From the NCBI GenBank assembly GCA_965178525.1, contig CBCXVS010000024.1, forward strand, positions 1 to 39,620: DNA of 39,620 nt, in the 5' to 3' direction. This document shows positions 15,406 through 23,836 of this stretch, in pieces. A program made the translations under genes and the position numbers. The notes beneath the pieces are model-generated. The model made no database searches. It worked only from the letters and a program-made list of their open reading frames with translations, and was not told where the DNA came from. The stretch is from CBCXVS01 sp965178525. Lineage in GTDB: Bacteria > Tectomicrobia > Entotheonellia > Entotheonellales > Entotheonellaceae. Numbering within the stretch: the stretch's first letter is position 1; every line of letters starts with the position of its first letter.

Positions 15406-16321
15406 GTTCGCCCTCCTTGTCGAGACGATATAACTTCCACCGCTCAGGCGAGGAAGTCTGACGGTGCAACACTGCGACCGTCAGGTTGGATGGAGTGCAC
15501 AGACGATAACTCGTGGCAACCAGCGGTGACTGCGTGAGCGACGCTAGCAGATGAGGCCACGCCCTCCCCTGCCCCACTTGCAAGTCGCGATATTGTTGCG
15601 TCGTCAGAGGCAGCGACGGTAAAAAGGCCAAAGCCTCCGCTAGTGAGAGCCGCAACGTATCCAGCGCACCAGCTTTGGCCGCCTGCTGCAGCCGCTCCAG
15701 CGAGCACGCTTGGCTGAGGCTAAAGGGACCAATCCGGCAGCGTTGCAGATGCACCATATGGGCTCCGTAACTGAGGGCGAGACCAATGTCTTCGCACAGT
15801 GTGCGAATATACGTGCCCTTGGAACACGTCGCGCTTAGGGTCAACAACGGCCCGCGGATATCGAGCAAGTCCAGCCGCCGGATATAAATCTCCCGTGCCT
15901 GTCGCGGTACGACCTGGCCTTGACGCGCCAAGCGATACAAACGCTGACCGTGATGCTTCACGGCCGAATACATCGGCGGCGTTTGCTGCACCGGCCCCTG
16001 AAACCGTGCCAACACCTCTTGCACACATAACGCGCTCACTGGCGGCACCTCACACTGGTGCGTCACCGTGCCCGTGGCATCCTGGGTGTCCGTACAGACA
16101 CCCAGTTGCATGACAGTCCAGTACGTCTTCTCTAGGGCTTCGAAAAACCGGGCAAACTTCGTGGCCCGGCCCAGGCATAACAGCAACACGCCCTGTGCCT
16201 CCGCATCGAGCGTGCCGGTGTGCCCGGCAGCCCGAAGGCCCACGGTTTGTCGCACGGCGTCGACCACATCATGAGACGTCATGCCGCGTGGCTTATCAAT
16301 GATGAGGACGCCACTATGCAT
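15365..16321 (-). CDS. truB: tRNA pseudouridine(55) synthase TruB
   Basis: TruB converts U55 in the T loop of tRNAs to pseudouridine. The protein begins MHSGVLIIDKPRGMTSHDVV. The catalytic Asp lies in GHTGTLDAEAQGVL, where the usual Pro after LD is Ala. KTYW and GTYIRTLCEDIG motifs follow. A PUA-like C-terminal part is present. The length is 318 residues from ATG 16321, whose first 8 bases overlap the rbfA stop; an in-frame ATG at 16354 is less likely. The 3' end runs 41 nt into rpsO. Confidence 0.95.
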   Translation of the reverse strand: MHSGVLIIDKPRGMTSHDVVDAVRQTVGLRAAGHTGTLDAEAQGVLLLCLGRATKFARFFEALEKTYWTVMQLGVCTDTQDATGTVTHQCEVPPVSALCVQEVLARFQGPVQQTPPMYSAVKHHGQRLYRLARQGQVVPRQAREIYIRRLDLLDIRGPLLTLSATCSKGTYIRTLCEDIGLALSYGAHMVHLQRCRIGPFSLSQACSLERLQQAAKAGALDTLRLSLAEALAFLPSLPLTTQQYRDLQVGQGRAWPHLLASLTQSPLVATSYRLCTPSNLTVAVLHRQTSSPERWKLYRLDKEGEHAGDEGNENADYC

Positions 16322-16697
16322 CGGACACCTTACCCCCCGACTCCTCTGCGGCATCCGTCACCGTGAGATCGTGTAGGATACGCGAGATCCGCACCCCATT
16401 GGCGATGCCGGTATCCAGGACAAAAGTCAGCTGGGGAATGTGACGTAATGTCAAACGCTTGCCAAGCTGTCCTCGAATAAACCCCCCTGCCCGCTCAAAT
16501 CCCTTGAGCGTGGCATCCTGCTCGTCTTCACTGCCAAGACGGCTAATATAGACGCGGGCATGACGCAGATCCGATGACACCTCCACATCGGACACCGTCG
16601 CCATATGTAAACGGGGATCTTTCAGCTCACGCAAGAGCAGGGTTGCCAACTCAGCCTGGATCAGTTCGCCAACACGTGCAGGACGATAGTTTGTCAT
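16314..16697 (-). CDS. rbfA: 30S ribosome-binding factor RbfA
   Basis: A 127-residue protein with the single KH-like fold of RbfA: RVGELIQAELATLLLRELKD, then SDLRHARVYISRLG, and LRHIPQLTFVLD near the C-terminus. RbfA helps late maturation of the 16S rRNA 5' end and matters in the cold. It lies between ylxP and truB. The stop overlaps the truB start by 8 nt, and the gap to ylxP is 6 nt, so they form one operon. Confidence 0.95.
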   Translation of the reverse strand: MTNYRPARVGELIQAELATLLLRELKDPRLHMATVSDVEVSSDLRHARVYISRLGSEDEQDATLKGFERAGGFIRGQLGKRLTLRHIPQLTFVLDTGIANGVRISRILHDLTVTDAAEESGGKVSDA

Positions 16698-16703
16698 AAT
16701 CGC

Positions 16704-16985
16704 TTACCAAAACTCGATGTGATAATCCAACAGTTCGGCCATGTACATCGACTCCACAAAGTTCACCACCTTATCGAGGATACCATTGGCATGATCGAGG
16801 GCCGTGCTGACCACCGCCACTCCGAGCAGCGACCGCTGCCACTTGTCCTGGTAGTCGACCTCGGCAATCGCCACATTAAAATTGTTCTTCACCCGCGTGG
16901 TGATGCTTTTGAGGACTTGCCGCTTCGTTTTGAGCGAGCGGGCATCACGTATACGCAGTTCAATTGTACACACCCCAACAATCAT
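16704..16985 (-). CDS. DUF503 family protein (YlxP-like)
   Basis: A 93-residue protein beginning MIVGVCTIELRIRDARSLKT, followed by KRQVLKSITTRVKNNFNVAI, the standard DUF503 pattern. It is small, cytoplasmic and of unknown biochemical role. In many bacteria ylxP sits between infB and rbfA, as here. The gap to infB (175 nt) is larger than in the rest of the cluster and contains a hairpin. Confidence 0.9.
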   Translation of the reverse strand: MIVGVCTIELRIRDARSLKTKRQVLKSITTRVKNNFNVAIAEVDYQDKWQRSLLGVAVVSTALDHANGILDKVVNFVESMYMAELLDYHIEFW

Positions 16986-17094
16986 TGTGGTCTATTGCCT
17001 CTGTTACGACGAGGTACTCAGATAGAAGTTGCTGCACAAATCCCTTGAGAGAAATCCGGCCAGGAATGGATAAGTTCCTAGACAAAATTAGCGA

Positions 17095-17120
17095 CATCGT
17101 TTTTCCAGAGGAAAACGATG
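17095..17120. repeat. hairpin between infB and ylxP
   Basis: CATCGTTTT (17095-17103) and AAAACGATG (17112-17120) form a perfect 9-bp stem with an 8-nt loop. There is no T-run after it on the minus strand. It may mark mRNA processing or partial termination in the infB-ylxP gap. Confidence 0.4.
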
Positions 17121-17160
17121 AATTTAATTCTGTTCGGGCACTCACCTAGGTATGTCAAGC

Positions 17161-19266
17161 CTACAAACGGGGAGCCGCTTCTTCCAAGACATATGCTTCG
17201 ATCACATCTCCCTCTTTGATATCCTGGAAACGTTGCAGGCCAATACCACACTCGAACCCCATGGCCACTTCCTCGACATCGTCTTTCACGCGCCGCAGTG
17301 AGGCGATTCTACCTTCATGCACGACGACATTGTCCCGAATGAGACGCGCCGACGAGTTGCGGCGGATCGTACCCTCCTGCATGTAGCAGCCAGCAATCGT
17401 GCCGACACGAGAAATGTTAAAGACCTGCCGCACCTCGGCATGTCCCATGGTCTTTTCCGTATACGTCGGCTCGAGCAAGCCTTCCATCGCCTTTTGGATG
17501 TCCGATATCGCTTCATAAATCACGGTGTACATCCTGACATCGACGCGCTCCTGCGCCGCCAGCTCGGTTGCCTGCGGCGTGGGACGGACATTAAAACCAA
17601 TGACAATCGCATTGGAGGCCGACGCCAAGTTGATATCCGATTCCGTGATCCCGCCGGTCGAGCCATGAATCAACCGCGTGTTGACTTTATCGCTCTCGAT
17701 TTTTTCAATCGCCTCCCAGAGCGCCTGCACCGAGCCTTGCACGTCCGCTTTGACAATCAGATTCAGATCCTTCACATCTCCTGCGGCAATACGGCGGTAG
17801 AGGTCGTCCAGGGTCACCCGACTCGTCTGCGCGAGCTGTTGCGCCCGCTGTCGGTCGAGTCGGACACCACTGATTTGCCGGGCTTGGCGTTCATCCGTCA
17901 CTTCCATAAAGATATCGCCAGCCTCAGGCGCTTTGGTAAAACCGAGGACTTCGAGTGGTGTAGCGGGTCCGGCCGCTTTGAGCGTGCGGCCGCGATGATC
18001 GAACATGGCACGTACACGACCATATTGCACGCCCGCGACAAAGGACTTACCGACTTTAAGCGTACCGCGTTGGATCAGCACGGTGGCTAAAGGCCCCTTG
18101 GATTTGTCCAACTTCGCCTCCACCACCGTGCCTCGGGCCGGCTGGTAGGGGTCGGCCTGCAACTCCAAGATCTCCGCTTGCAGCAGAATCATCTCTAAAA
18201 GGTCATCGAGGCCATAGTGCTCTTTCGCCGACACCTCGACAAAGATGGTCGGGCCGCCCCACTCTTCCGGAATCAGATCCATTTCGGCCAACTGTTGTTT
18301 GACGCGGTCAGGATTCGCATCCACTAGATCGATCTTATTGACCGCAACCACAATTGGAACATCGGCCGCTTTGGCATGCGCCACCGCTTCACGCGTCTGT
18401 GGCATCACCCCATCATTGGCCGCGACGACCAACACCACAATATCGGTGATCTGCGCTCCCCGAGCGCGCATCGCGGTAAACGCTTCATGACCAGGTGTAT
18501 CCAGAAAGACGAGTCGGCCTCTGTCCGTTACCACCTCATAGGCCCCGATGTGCTGCGTAATGCCGCCCATTTCCGTCGCTTGCACATTTGCTTCACGTAT
18601 CGCATCGAGTAAGGAGGTTTTGCCATGGTCCACATGCCCCATGATCGTAACCACCGGTGCACGGGGCTCGAGCTGCGCATCCTCGTCCGGCGCAGCCGCA
18701 TCCGTCTCTTCCTCACTCCCCTCGGCCACGATCGTGACGTCTTTGCCAAGATTCTGGGCCACCGCATTGGCCGTGCGCAGATCAATGACGTGATTAATGG
18801 AAGCGACCGTCCCCATGCTCATCAGCTGCATGAGCACATCCTTGGTGGTGAGCTGCAGGGCTTCCGCAAACTCCTTGACCGTGAGCGCCTCGGGCAGATG
18901 CATCACCTTGCCATTCGTCTCTGGCGTCTCTGGCGTTACTGGAGGAGATGGGCTCGGCGGCGCGACGACCGGAGAGACGGCCTCGTCCGCTGGCGGCGCC
19001 AAGGTGTCCGTATCGCTGTCACGGTGCGGTTGGCGTTGGGGTGAGTCGGCAGCCACGGGGAATCGTTTCTTATGGGTTGGAGCGGGAGCCGCCTCAACGG
19101 CGACACTCTGTTCGCGGTAGAGTTCGGCTACCAGCTCGGCGGTCTCGGTATCCAATGTACTCATATGGCTTTTAATATCAATTCCTTGGTTACGTAGCTC
19201 TTCGACAAGTTCTTTGCTCGTGATCCCAATATCCCTTGCCAGTTCATAGACACGTTTGTTGGACAT
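17161..19266 (-). CDS. infB: translation initiation factor IF-2
   Basis: IF-2 is the GTPase that brings initiator tRNA to the 30S subunit. The 701-residue protein begins MSNKRVYELARDIGITSKEL (IF2-N fold). It continues with a Pro/Ala-rich linker and a second IF2-N region near residue 120. The G domain has GHVDHGKT around residue 210, then DTPGHEAF and NKID, followed by domains II, III and the C-terminal fMet-tRNA-binding domain. The start at 19266 is preferred because GGAGGGGGG lies upstream and the N-terminus is canonical; the frame is open to 19398 inside the ylxR gene. It is in the classical nusA-ylxR-infB order. Confidence 0.97.
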   Translation of the reverse strand: MSNKRVYELARDIGITSKELVEELRNQGIDIKSHMSTLDTETAELVAELYREQSVAVEAAPAPTHKKRFPVAADSPQRQPHRDSDTDTLAPPADEAVSPVVAPPSPSPPVTPETPETNGKVMHLPEALTVKEFAEALQLTTKDVLMQLMSMGTVASINHVIDLRTANAVAQNLGKDVTIVAEGSEEETDAAAPDEDAQLEPRAPVVTIMGHVDHGKTSLLDAIREANVQATEMGGITQHIGAYEVVTDRGRLVFLDTPGHEAFTAMRARGAQITDIVVLVVAANDGVMPQTREAVAHAKAADVPIVVAVNKIDLVDANPDRVKQQLAEMDLIPEEWGGPTIFVEVSAKEHYGLDDLLEMILLQAEILELQADPYQPARGTVVEAKLDKSKGPLATVLIQRGTLKVGKSFVAGVQYGRVRAMFDHRGRTLKAAGPATPLEVLGFTKAPEAGDIFMEVTDERQARQISGVRLDRQRAQQLAQTSRVTLDDLYRRIAAGDVKDLNLIVKADVQGSVQALWEAIEKIESDKVNTRLIHGSTGGITESDINLASASNAIVIGFNVRPTPQATELAAQERVDVRMYTVIYEAISDIQKAMEGLLEPTYTEKTMGHAEVRQVFNISRVGTIAGCYMQEGTIRRNSSARLIRDNVVVHEGRIASLRRVKDDVEEVAMGFECGIGLQRFQDIKEGDVIEAYVLEEAAPRL

Positions 19267-19297
19267 GCAAGCCCCCCTCCGCAAAAAACGTACGTAT

Positions 19298-19960
19298 TTA
19301 CACAGATGACTGGATCGTAAAGTCGTAAGGTGCTTCGGGGCTGTCCGTGGAGGCCCGCAACTGCGTGAGTCGCTGCGCAGTTGTATACAACCGTTCACCC
19401 AAGCGCGCGTCGGTCAGACCGACGGCGCTCCGCTCCGATTTGCCCAGCAGTCGACCGAGTTCCGCTTTGGCAAAGAGGGTCAGCCACGGTATGCCGAGCC
19501 GCCTGCACCAGGCATGGTAGTCCTCAGCACGGGCGGCAGCAATATCTTCCGCCAGCACCATATATTGTATGCGCTGTTGCACCAAGGCTTTATGTAATGG
19601 AGTTGCCCCGGAAATCGCCGTCCCGGCTTTTTGCGCCATGCCCAGGTAGGAGCCCAGACGCGTGTGGAGGACGCGGACGGCAGATCGGTATAACATATCG
19701 AGTGTGGGGGTCGTCACAGAGCGCTTCAGCGCTGCGGCGAGCTTGGCGGATTTCAACGCCCGATGTATGCACGCTATATCAAAACAGACGTACGCCCCGC
19801 GCCCTGGTGCGCTATCCGTGACATCGGCAAAAACCTCCCCCTGTGGCGTACAGGCTAGACGCAGCAGCTCGCGCGCCATACGCTTGGATCGGCAACCTAT
19901 ACATGTGCGTTCAGGGGCATGTTGTGTACGGCCGATAGCATTACCCTTCTGGTTCTTCAG
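19298..19960 (-). CDS. YlxR (DUF448) - L7Ae-like fusion protein
   Basis: The N-terminal part is a YlxR/DUF448 RNA-binding domain and the C-terminal part (from about residue 105) resembles the L7Ae/YlxQ fold (GMAQKAGTAISGATPLHKAL, then VLAEDIAA). The first ATG is 19879, but the conserved YlxR motif RTCIGCRSKR is encoded in frame just upstream of it. The true start is therefore non-ATG. CTG 19958-19960 is proposed because a GGAGG lies 15 nt upstream; ATC 19934-19936, with AGAAGGG before it, is another option. With CTG the protein has 220 residues and overlaps the nusA 3' end by 20 nt. The fused arrangement replaces the separate ylxR and ylxQ genes of Firmicutes. Confidence 0.85.
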   Translation of the reverse strand: MKNQKGNAIGRTQHAPERTCIGCRSKRMARELLRLACTPQGEVFADVTDSAPGRGAYVCFDIACIHRALKSAKLAAALKRSVTTPTLDMLYRSAVRVLHTRLGSYLGMAQKAGTAISGATPLHKALVQQRIQYMVLAEDIAAARAEDYHAWCRRLGIPWLTLFAKAELGRLLGKSERSAVGLTDARLGERLYTTAQRLTQLRASTDSPEAPYDFTIQSSV

Positions 19961-21314
19961 GCAGACCGTGGCTATCCTCCGCCAGCGGTACGCGGTTCAT
20001 CACCGGGGTATCCGCTACGGCACCCGGTGCTACGTCATGCACCTCCACCCCTTCATCCGGGACAACCGGTGCCGGCCTCTCAGGCGGTGTCTCTTCTAAC
20101 GCCCCCTCAGTCGATGGCGCCTCGGATAGCACGGAAACCGCTGCGTCTTCATCAGGCGCCTCCGCCGGCGGGGCAAGCGTATCGACCCCGACTGACTCCG
20201 CAGCTTCCTGCTGCTTGGGTCTCTGGAACGCCAATTCCGCTTGACGCAGAGCCTCTTGCCGCTCGCTATCGGCATCCGCCTCGTCTTCACTCATGATATC
20301 GATCTTCCAATGCGTCAGCTTGGCCGCCAAACGCACATTTTGTCCGCGCTTCCCGATGGCCAGTGAAAGCTGATCGTTGGCAACGATCACTTGCATCGTT
20401 TTCTCATCATCGTTGACGTACACACGTGCCACTTTGGCCGGACTGAGTGCATTGCGAACAAATTGTACCTGATCATTCGTCCACGGAATGATGTCGATTT
20501 TTTCGCCACGCAATTCTTGCACCACGGACTGCACGCGCATCCCTTTAATGCCAACACACGCCCCCACCGGATCCACATCCTTATCGTTCGAGCCCACGGC
20601 GATTTTGGCGCGTCCACTCGCATCTCGCGCCGCTTCCTTGATTTCGACGATACCTTCGTAAATTTCCGGAACTTCCATCTCGAAAAGCCGCATCAAGAAC
20701 CCCGGGTGGGTCCGGGACAGAATGACTTGCGGCCCACTCGAGGCCCGTTTGACTTCAATAATGTAGGCGCGAATGCGATCATTGCGCTTGAAAGTCTCTC
20801 GGAACGATTGTTCCCGCCGCGGCAGCAAGGCTTCGGTTTTGCTGAGGTCGACGATCAAATTCCCCTCACGTTCGACCCGCGCGACCACCCCATTAACCAA
20901 CTCACTTTGCCGATCAATAAATTCCCGGTAGATGGTGTCTCGCTCGGCCTCACGAACCTTTTGGATAATCACTTGCTTGGCCGTCTGCGCCGCAATGCGG
21001 CCATAATCATCCATCTCATGGACCAGATCAACGGTTTGCCCCAGGGCCGCGTCCGGACGCATCATCTGCGCCTCTTCGAGGCTGACTTCAATGCTATCGT
21101 CGACAATGTCGTCTTCTAGCACGACCGTCTTCGGAGAAAACAGGGTGATCGCGCCGGACATGTCATCCAAACGCGCCTCAATATTTTCCATGGGCCCCAA
21201 CCGCTTGCGAGCGGCGGACAACACCGCCGACAGCACCGCATCAATCAAGACCTGCTTCTCTATACCTTTTTCACGGCTAATTTGGTCAAGAAGGTGCAAA
21301 AGTTCCTGGTTCAC
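19941..21314 (-). CDS. nusA: transcription termination/antitermination protein NusA
   Basis: NusA binds RNA polymerase and modulates pausing, termination and antitermination. The 457-residue protein has an N-terminal polymerase-binding domain, then S1 (about 135-200) and two KH domains (KIAVGSNDKDVDPVGACVG, then GIKGMRVQSVVQELRGEKID and LAIGKRGQNVRLA). It has no acidic-repeat (AR) domains of the E. coli type. Instead it ends in about 110 residues rich in Ala, Glu and Pro, probably disordered. The start is a GTG. It lies 61 nt after rimP and overlaps the proposed ylxR start. Confidence 0.97.
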   Translation of the reverse strand: MNQELLHLLDQISREKGIEKQVLIDAVLSAVLSAARKRLGPMENIEARLDDMSGAITLFSPKTVVLEDDIVDDSIEVSLEEAQMMRPDAALGQTVDLVHEMDDYGRIAAQTAKQVIIQKVREAERDTIYREFIDRQSELVNGVVARVEREGNLIVDLSKTEALLPRREQSFRETFKRNDRIRAYIIEVKRASSGPQVILSRTHPGFLMRLFEMEVPEIYEGIVEIKEAARDASGRAKIAVGSNDKDVDPVGACVGIKGMRVQSVVQELRGEKIDIIPWTNDQVQFVRNALSPAKVARVYVNDDEKTMQVIVANDQLSLAIGKRGQNVRLAAKLTHWKIDIMSEDEADADSERQEALRQAELAFQRPKQQEAAESVGVDTLAPPAEAPDEDAAVSVLSEAPSTEGALEETPPERPAPVVPDEGVEVHDVAPGAVADTPVMNRVPLAEDSHGLPEEPEG

Positions 21315-21375
21315 CTACCGTACACTCCTCATGTCCTCGTGGGCGTCTTGCTGCCGGGTACAGGGGAGCCCTGCG

Positions 21376-21849
21376 CTATTTAAACTCCAGCTCAACGACT
21401 CCGTGATCAATCTGAGGCAGCGGGATTTCGAGAGGCGTCTCCGGGGGGATGTGGAGTACAAGGAGATCCTCCGTCACCGCCGCCACTCTGCCCGTATATC
21501 GGGTTGCCCCTAATATTGGGGTGTGGAGAAAAACCGTTACCAGATGCTGGTATTGGCGCCGAAAATCCCGTGGGGTGCGCAAAGGCCGGTCGAGACCTGG
21601 GGATGACACTTCAAGTAAATACGATGCCGGGATCAAGTCCTCAGCGTCCAGTACCTGTCCGATTTCAAAGCTCAGCTGCTGACAATCTTCCAGCGAGACC
21701 CCCTCCTTCGCATCGACAAAGACCCGTACCAACCACCGCCCCTTTTGCGGCTGCAGCTGCAGTTCCACGAGTTCAACTCCCTGCATGCGCAACACCGGCT
21801 CGAGCGTCTCTGTCATACGCTGAAACAAGGTTTCACGGTACATAGCCAT
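21376..21849 (-). CDS. rimP: ribosome maturation factor RimP
   Basis: RimP assists 30S maturation. The 157-residue protein has the N-terminal alpha/beta domain (GVELVELQLQPQKGRWLVRV), the family block YLLEVSSPGLDRPLRTPRDF, and a C-terminal SH3-like domain. ATG 21849 is chosen; ATG 21843 is also possible. The frame is open to 21885, but that upper start lies inside an intrinsic terminator hairpin and is unlikely. It opens the rimP-nusA-ylxR-infB cluster. Confidence 0.93.
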   Translation of the reverse strand: MAMYRETLFQRMTETLEPVLRMQGVELVELQLQPQKGRWLVRVFVDAKEGVSLEDCQQLSFEIGQVLDAEDLIPASYLLEVSSPGLDRPLRTPRDFRRQYQHLVTVFLHTPILGATRYTGRVAAVTEDLLVLHIPPETPLEIPLPQIDHGVVELEFK

Positions 21850-21861
21850 GTCAGCACGAAC

Positions 21862-21886
21862 AAAAAAAGTGGGCAAAGCGCCCACT
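21862..21886 (-). terminator. intrinsic terminator / possible attenuator before rimP
   Basis: On the minus strand AGTGGGC, a GCTTT loop and GCCCACT form a 7-bp stem followed by a run of seven T. It lies 121 nt after the rseP stop and ends only 12 nt before the rimP ATG. It can end the lpxC-lolA-rseP transcript. Because no room is left for a promoter after it, the rimP operon mRNA must pass through it, which fits attenuation. Confidence 0.75.
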
Positions 21887-22007
21887 CAATGAAGTGGATA
21901 TGATCGTCCGTAAGTATGCCAAGAATCAACCGTTCATGCAAGGAAAAAGTCACAACGACGCCGGGTTAATCAGCACTTTCCAGGATGACAACTGCCAGCC
22001 TTCCTCG

Positions 22008-23066
22008 CTACTTCTGGACGAAAAAGTTCGCAATGTCATTATAAAAAGCAAAGACCATGAGCGAGACGAGGAGCAGTAAGCCCACCTGTTGGGCAATTTC
22101 CCGTTTGCGCAGACTCAAGGGCCCGCCATTGATGATCTCGATCGCAAAAAAAAGTAAATGCCCGCCATCGAGTACGGGAATGGGCAACAAGTTCAGAATG
22201 GCCAAACTGATACTGATTGCCGCCGTGAAAAAAACCACATTGCGCCATCCATAGCCGGCTTGCCGACCGAGTTCGCGAGCAATGCCAATCGGGCCAGCCA
22301 GACTGTCTTTCGCCGGAATAGCCCCGGAGATGATCTTGCCAAAGCCAACGAAACTGAGCTGCGTAATACGCCAGGTCCAGGCCAACCCATGCCCTAAGGC
22401 CATCAGCGGATTCGCACGCTCGACGGTGATCTCGCCAGGGCGTAATTCGACGCCAATACGCCATTCCTGAGAGAGCGTGTCTCGACGTGGGGTGATCGGG
22501 ACCGTCAACACCTTCTTGCCACGTTGCACTTGCAACGCCATGGTGCGGCCGGCACTCGTCGTGATCTCATGTTTGAGGTCGCGAATGCGGGTGATCGCTT
22601 GACCATCAAGGGCAACAATGGTGTCAGCAGCCTGCAACCCGGCTTCCGCCGCTGCCGTCTCCTCGAGCACCTGGCCGATCTGCACCGAGGTTTCCACCGG
22701 TATGCCGATCGTATGCACCACCGCAACGAGGAGGATGGCAAAGAGAAAGTTGAAGCCCGGTCCCGCCGCCACGATGGGAATGCGTGTCCAGACGGACTGA
22801 TGTTGGAAGGAGCGTTCGGGATCGCTCACCTCCTCGTCGGGATGTTCACCATACATCTTCACGTACCCGCCGAGCGGAATGGCGGACAGGCGATATTCCG
22901 TTTCGCCACGTTGTTGGCTCCACAGGGCTGGGCCGAAGCCAAGGGAAAACCGCTCGACGCGCACCCTTGACCTTTTGGCCAGCAGGAAATGACCCAGCTC
23001 GTGGACGAAAATGAGCGCGCCCAATACGATGATAAACAACAGGCCGGTGTCCAAGAAAGCAGCCAT
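22008..23066 (-). CDS. rseP: site-2 protease RseP family zinc metalloprotease
   Basis: An inner-membrane intramembrane protease of 352 residues. The zinc motif HELGH is at residues 22-26 in the first membrane helix. One PDZ domain lies at about 110-190 (VGQVLEETAAAEAG-like region; DTIVALDGQAITRIRDLKH). The second conserved motif, NLLPIPVLDGGH, is near residue 300. E. coli RseP has two PDZ domains and cleaves RseA to release sigma-E; here only one PDZ is seen. ATG 23066 is chosen for the GAGGAACGC before it; the open frame reaches 23108. The gene belongs to an envelope operon with lpxC and lolA. Confidence 0.94.
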   Translation of the reverse strand: MAAFLDTGLLFIIVLGALIFVHELGHFLLAKRSRVRVERFSLGFGPALWSQQRGETEYRLSAIPLGGYVKMYGEHPDEEVSDPERSFQHQSVWTRIPIVAAGPGFNFLFAILLVAVVHTIGIPVETSVQIGQVLEETAAAEAGLQAADTIVALDGQAITRIRDLKHEITTSAGRTMALQVQRGKKVLTVPITPRRDTLSQEWRIGVELRPGEITVERANPLMALGHGLAWTWRITQLSFVGFGKIISGAIPAKDSLAGPIGIARELGRQAGYGWRNVVFFTAAISISLAILNLLPIPVLDGGHLLFFAIEIINGGPLSLRKREIAQQVGLLLLVSLMVFAFYNDIANFFVQK

Positions 23067-23128
23067 AATGCGTTCCTCAATACAGCCTCGACACCCACAG
23101 CCCATCATACACAGGACACAGCCCGTGC

Positions 23129-23809
23129 CTACTTCCGTTCCGAAATATCCGGTTGGGTGATAATTTCTGTGTCGGGAGGAAGTAAGAGCTCGAATGTGTC
23201 GGCCGGTAAAGTGGGATGGGTTTGCAACACCGCAAAGCGGATGTGTGTCCGGTTCCCGATATGATCGTGGATAGTAAGGCTTTCGATAAAAGCGCTTTGA
23301 CGATTCACCGCAATCTGCAATTCTGTAAAACCCGCCTGAGGCGAGCGCGGCAGGAGTTGCAAACGCGTCATCCCAGGCTCTGTGTTCGGAAGAGACACAA
23401 TTATAAACGCATCCCGAAGTGTACCAATGCCCGCAAGAAAAAGCAATGCAACGTTGCCACGATTGTCGGCGTCGATGTGGCTTTGGAGCACCTGTTTCCG
23501 CTTGGGGGTATAGATGCGCAGATGACTATCTTTATAGAGAATCGTTTGCGCGTCCGGCTGCGTATACTCCCAGCGAATGGCATAGGGTTTTTGGATATAG
23601 ACGCGCCCTGCCGACGTTTGCTCGCGATTGAGGGTGGTCAGAGTGGCGACTTGGACAAAATCCGCACTCAGCGCTCGCGTGCTCTCGTAGGTCTGTTGGA
23701 CACGATCAAGTAATTTATCAAGCGCCGGTTCCGTACTTTGGCTGGAGAATCCGACCACAGGCCACAGCCACATCAGCCATAGCAACCCGCACCAATATGC
23801 TCGCTCCAT
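23129..23809 (-). CDS. lolA: outer-membrane lipoprotein carrier protein LolA
   Basis: LolA carries lipoproteins through the periplasm from LolCDE to the outer membrane. The 226-residue protein has an N-terminal signal peptide with a Trp/Leu-rich core (residues 5-20). It keeps the LolA pattern ALSADFVQVATL, GRVYIQKPYAIRWEYTQPDA and TILYKDSHLRIYTPKRKQV. AAGGA precedes the ATG. It lies between lpxC and rseP with short gaps (27 and 62 nt), so the three are probably one envelope operon. Confidence 0.9.
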   Translation of the reverse strand: MERAYWCGLLWLMWLWPVVGFSSQSTEPALDKLLDRVQQTYESTRALSADFVQVATLTTLNREQTSAGRVYIQKPYAIRWEYTQPDAQTILYKDSHLRIYTPKRKQVLQSHIDADNRGNVALLFLAGIGTLRDAFIIVSLPNTEPGMTRLQLLPRSPQAGFTELQIAVNRQSAFIESLTIHDHIGNRTHIRFAVLQTHPTLPADTFELLLPPDTEIITQPDISERK

Positions 23810-23836
23810 GTTAGATGTCCTTGTGAGAGCCAGGGC

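Noticed and set aside
16960..17149. Small open frames on both strands between infB and ylxP
   Set aside because: Neither has a ribosome binding site or homology; they cross a hairpin and overlap the ylxP start.
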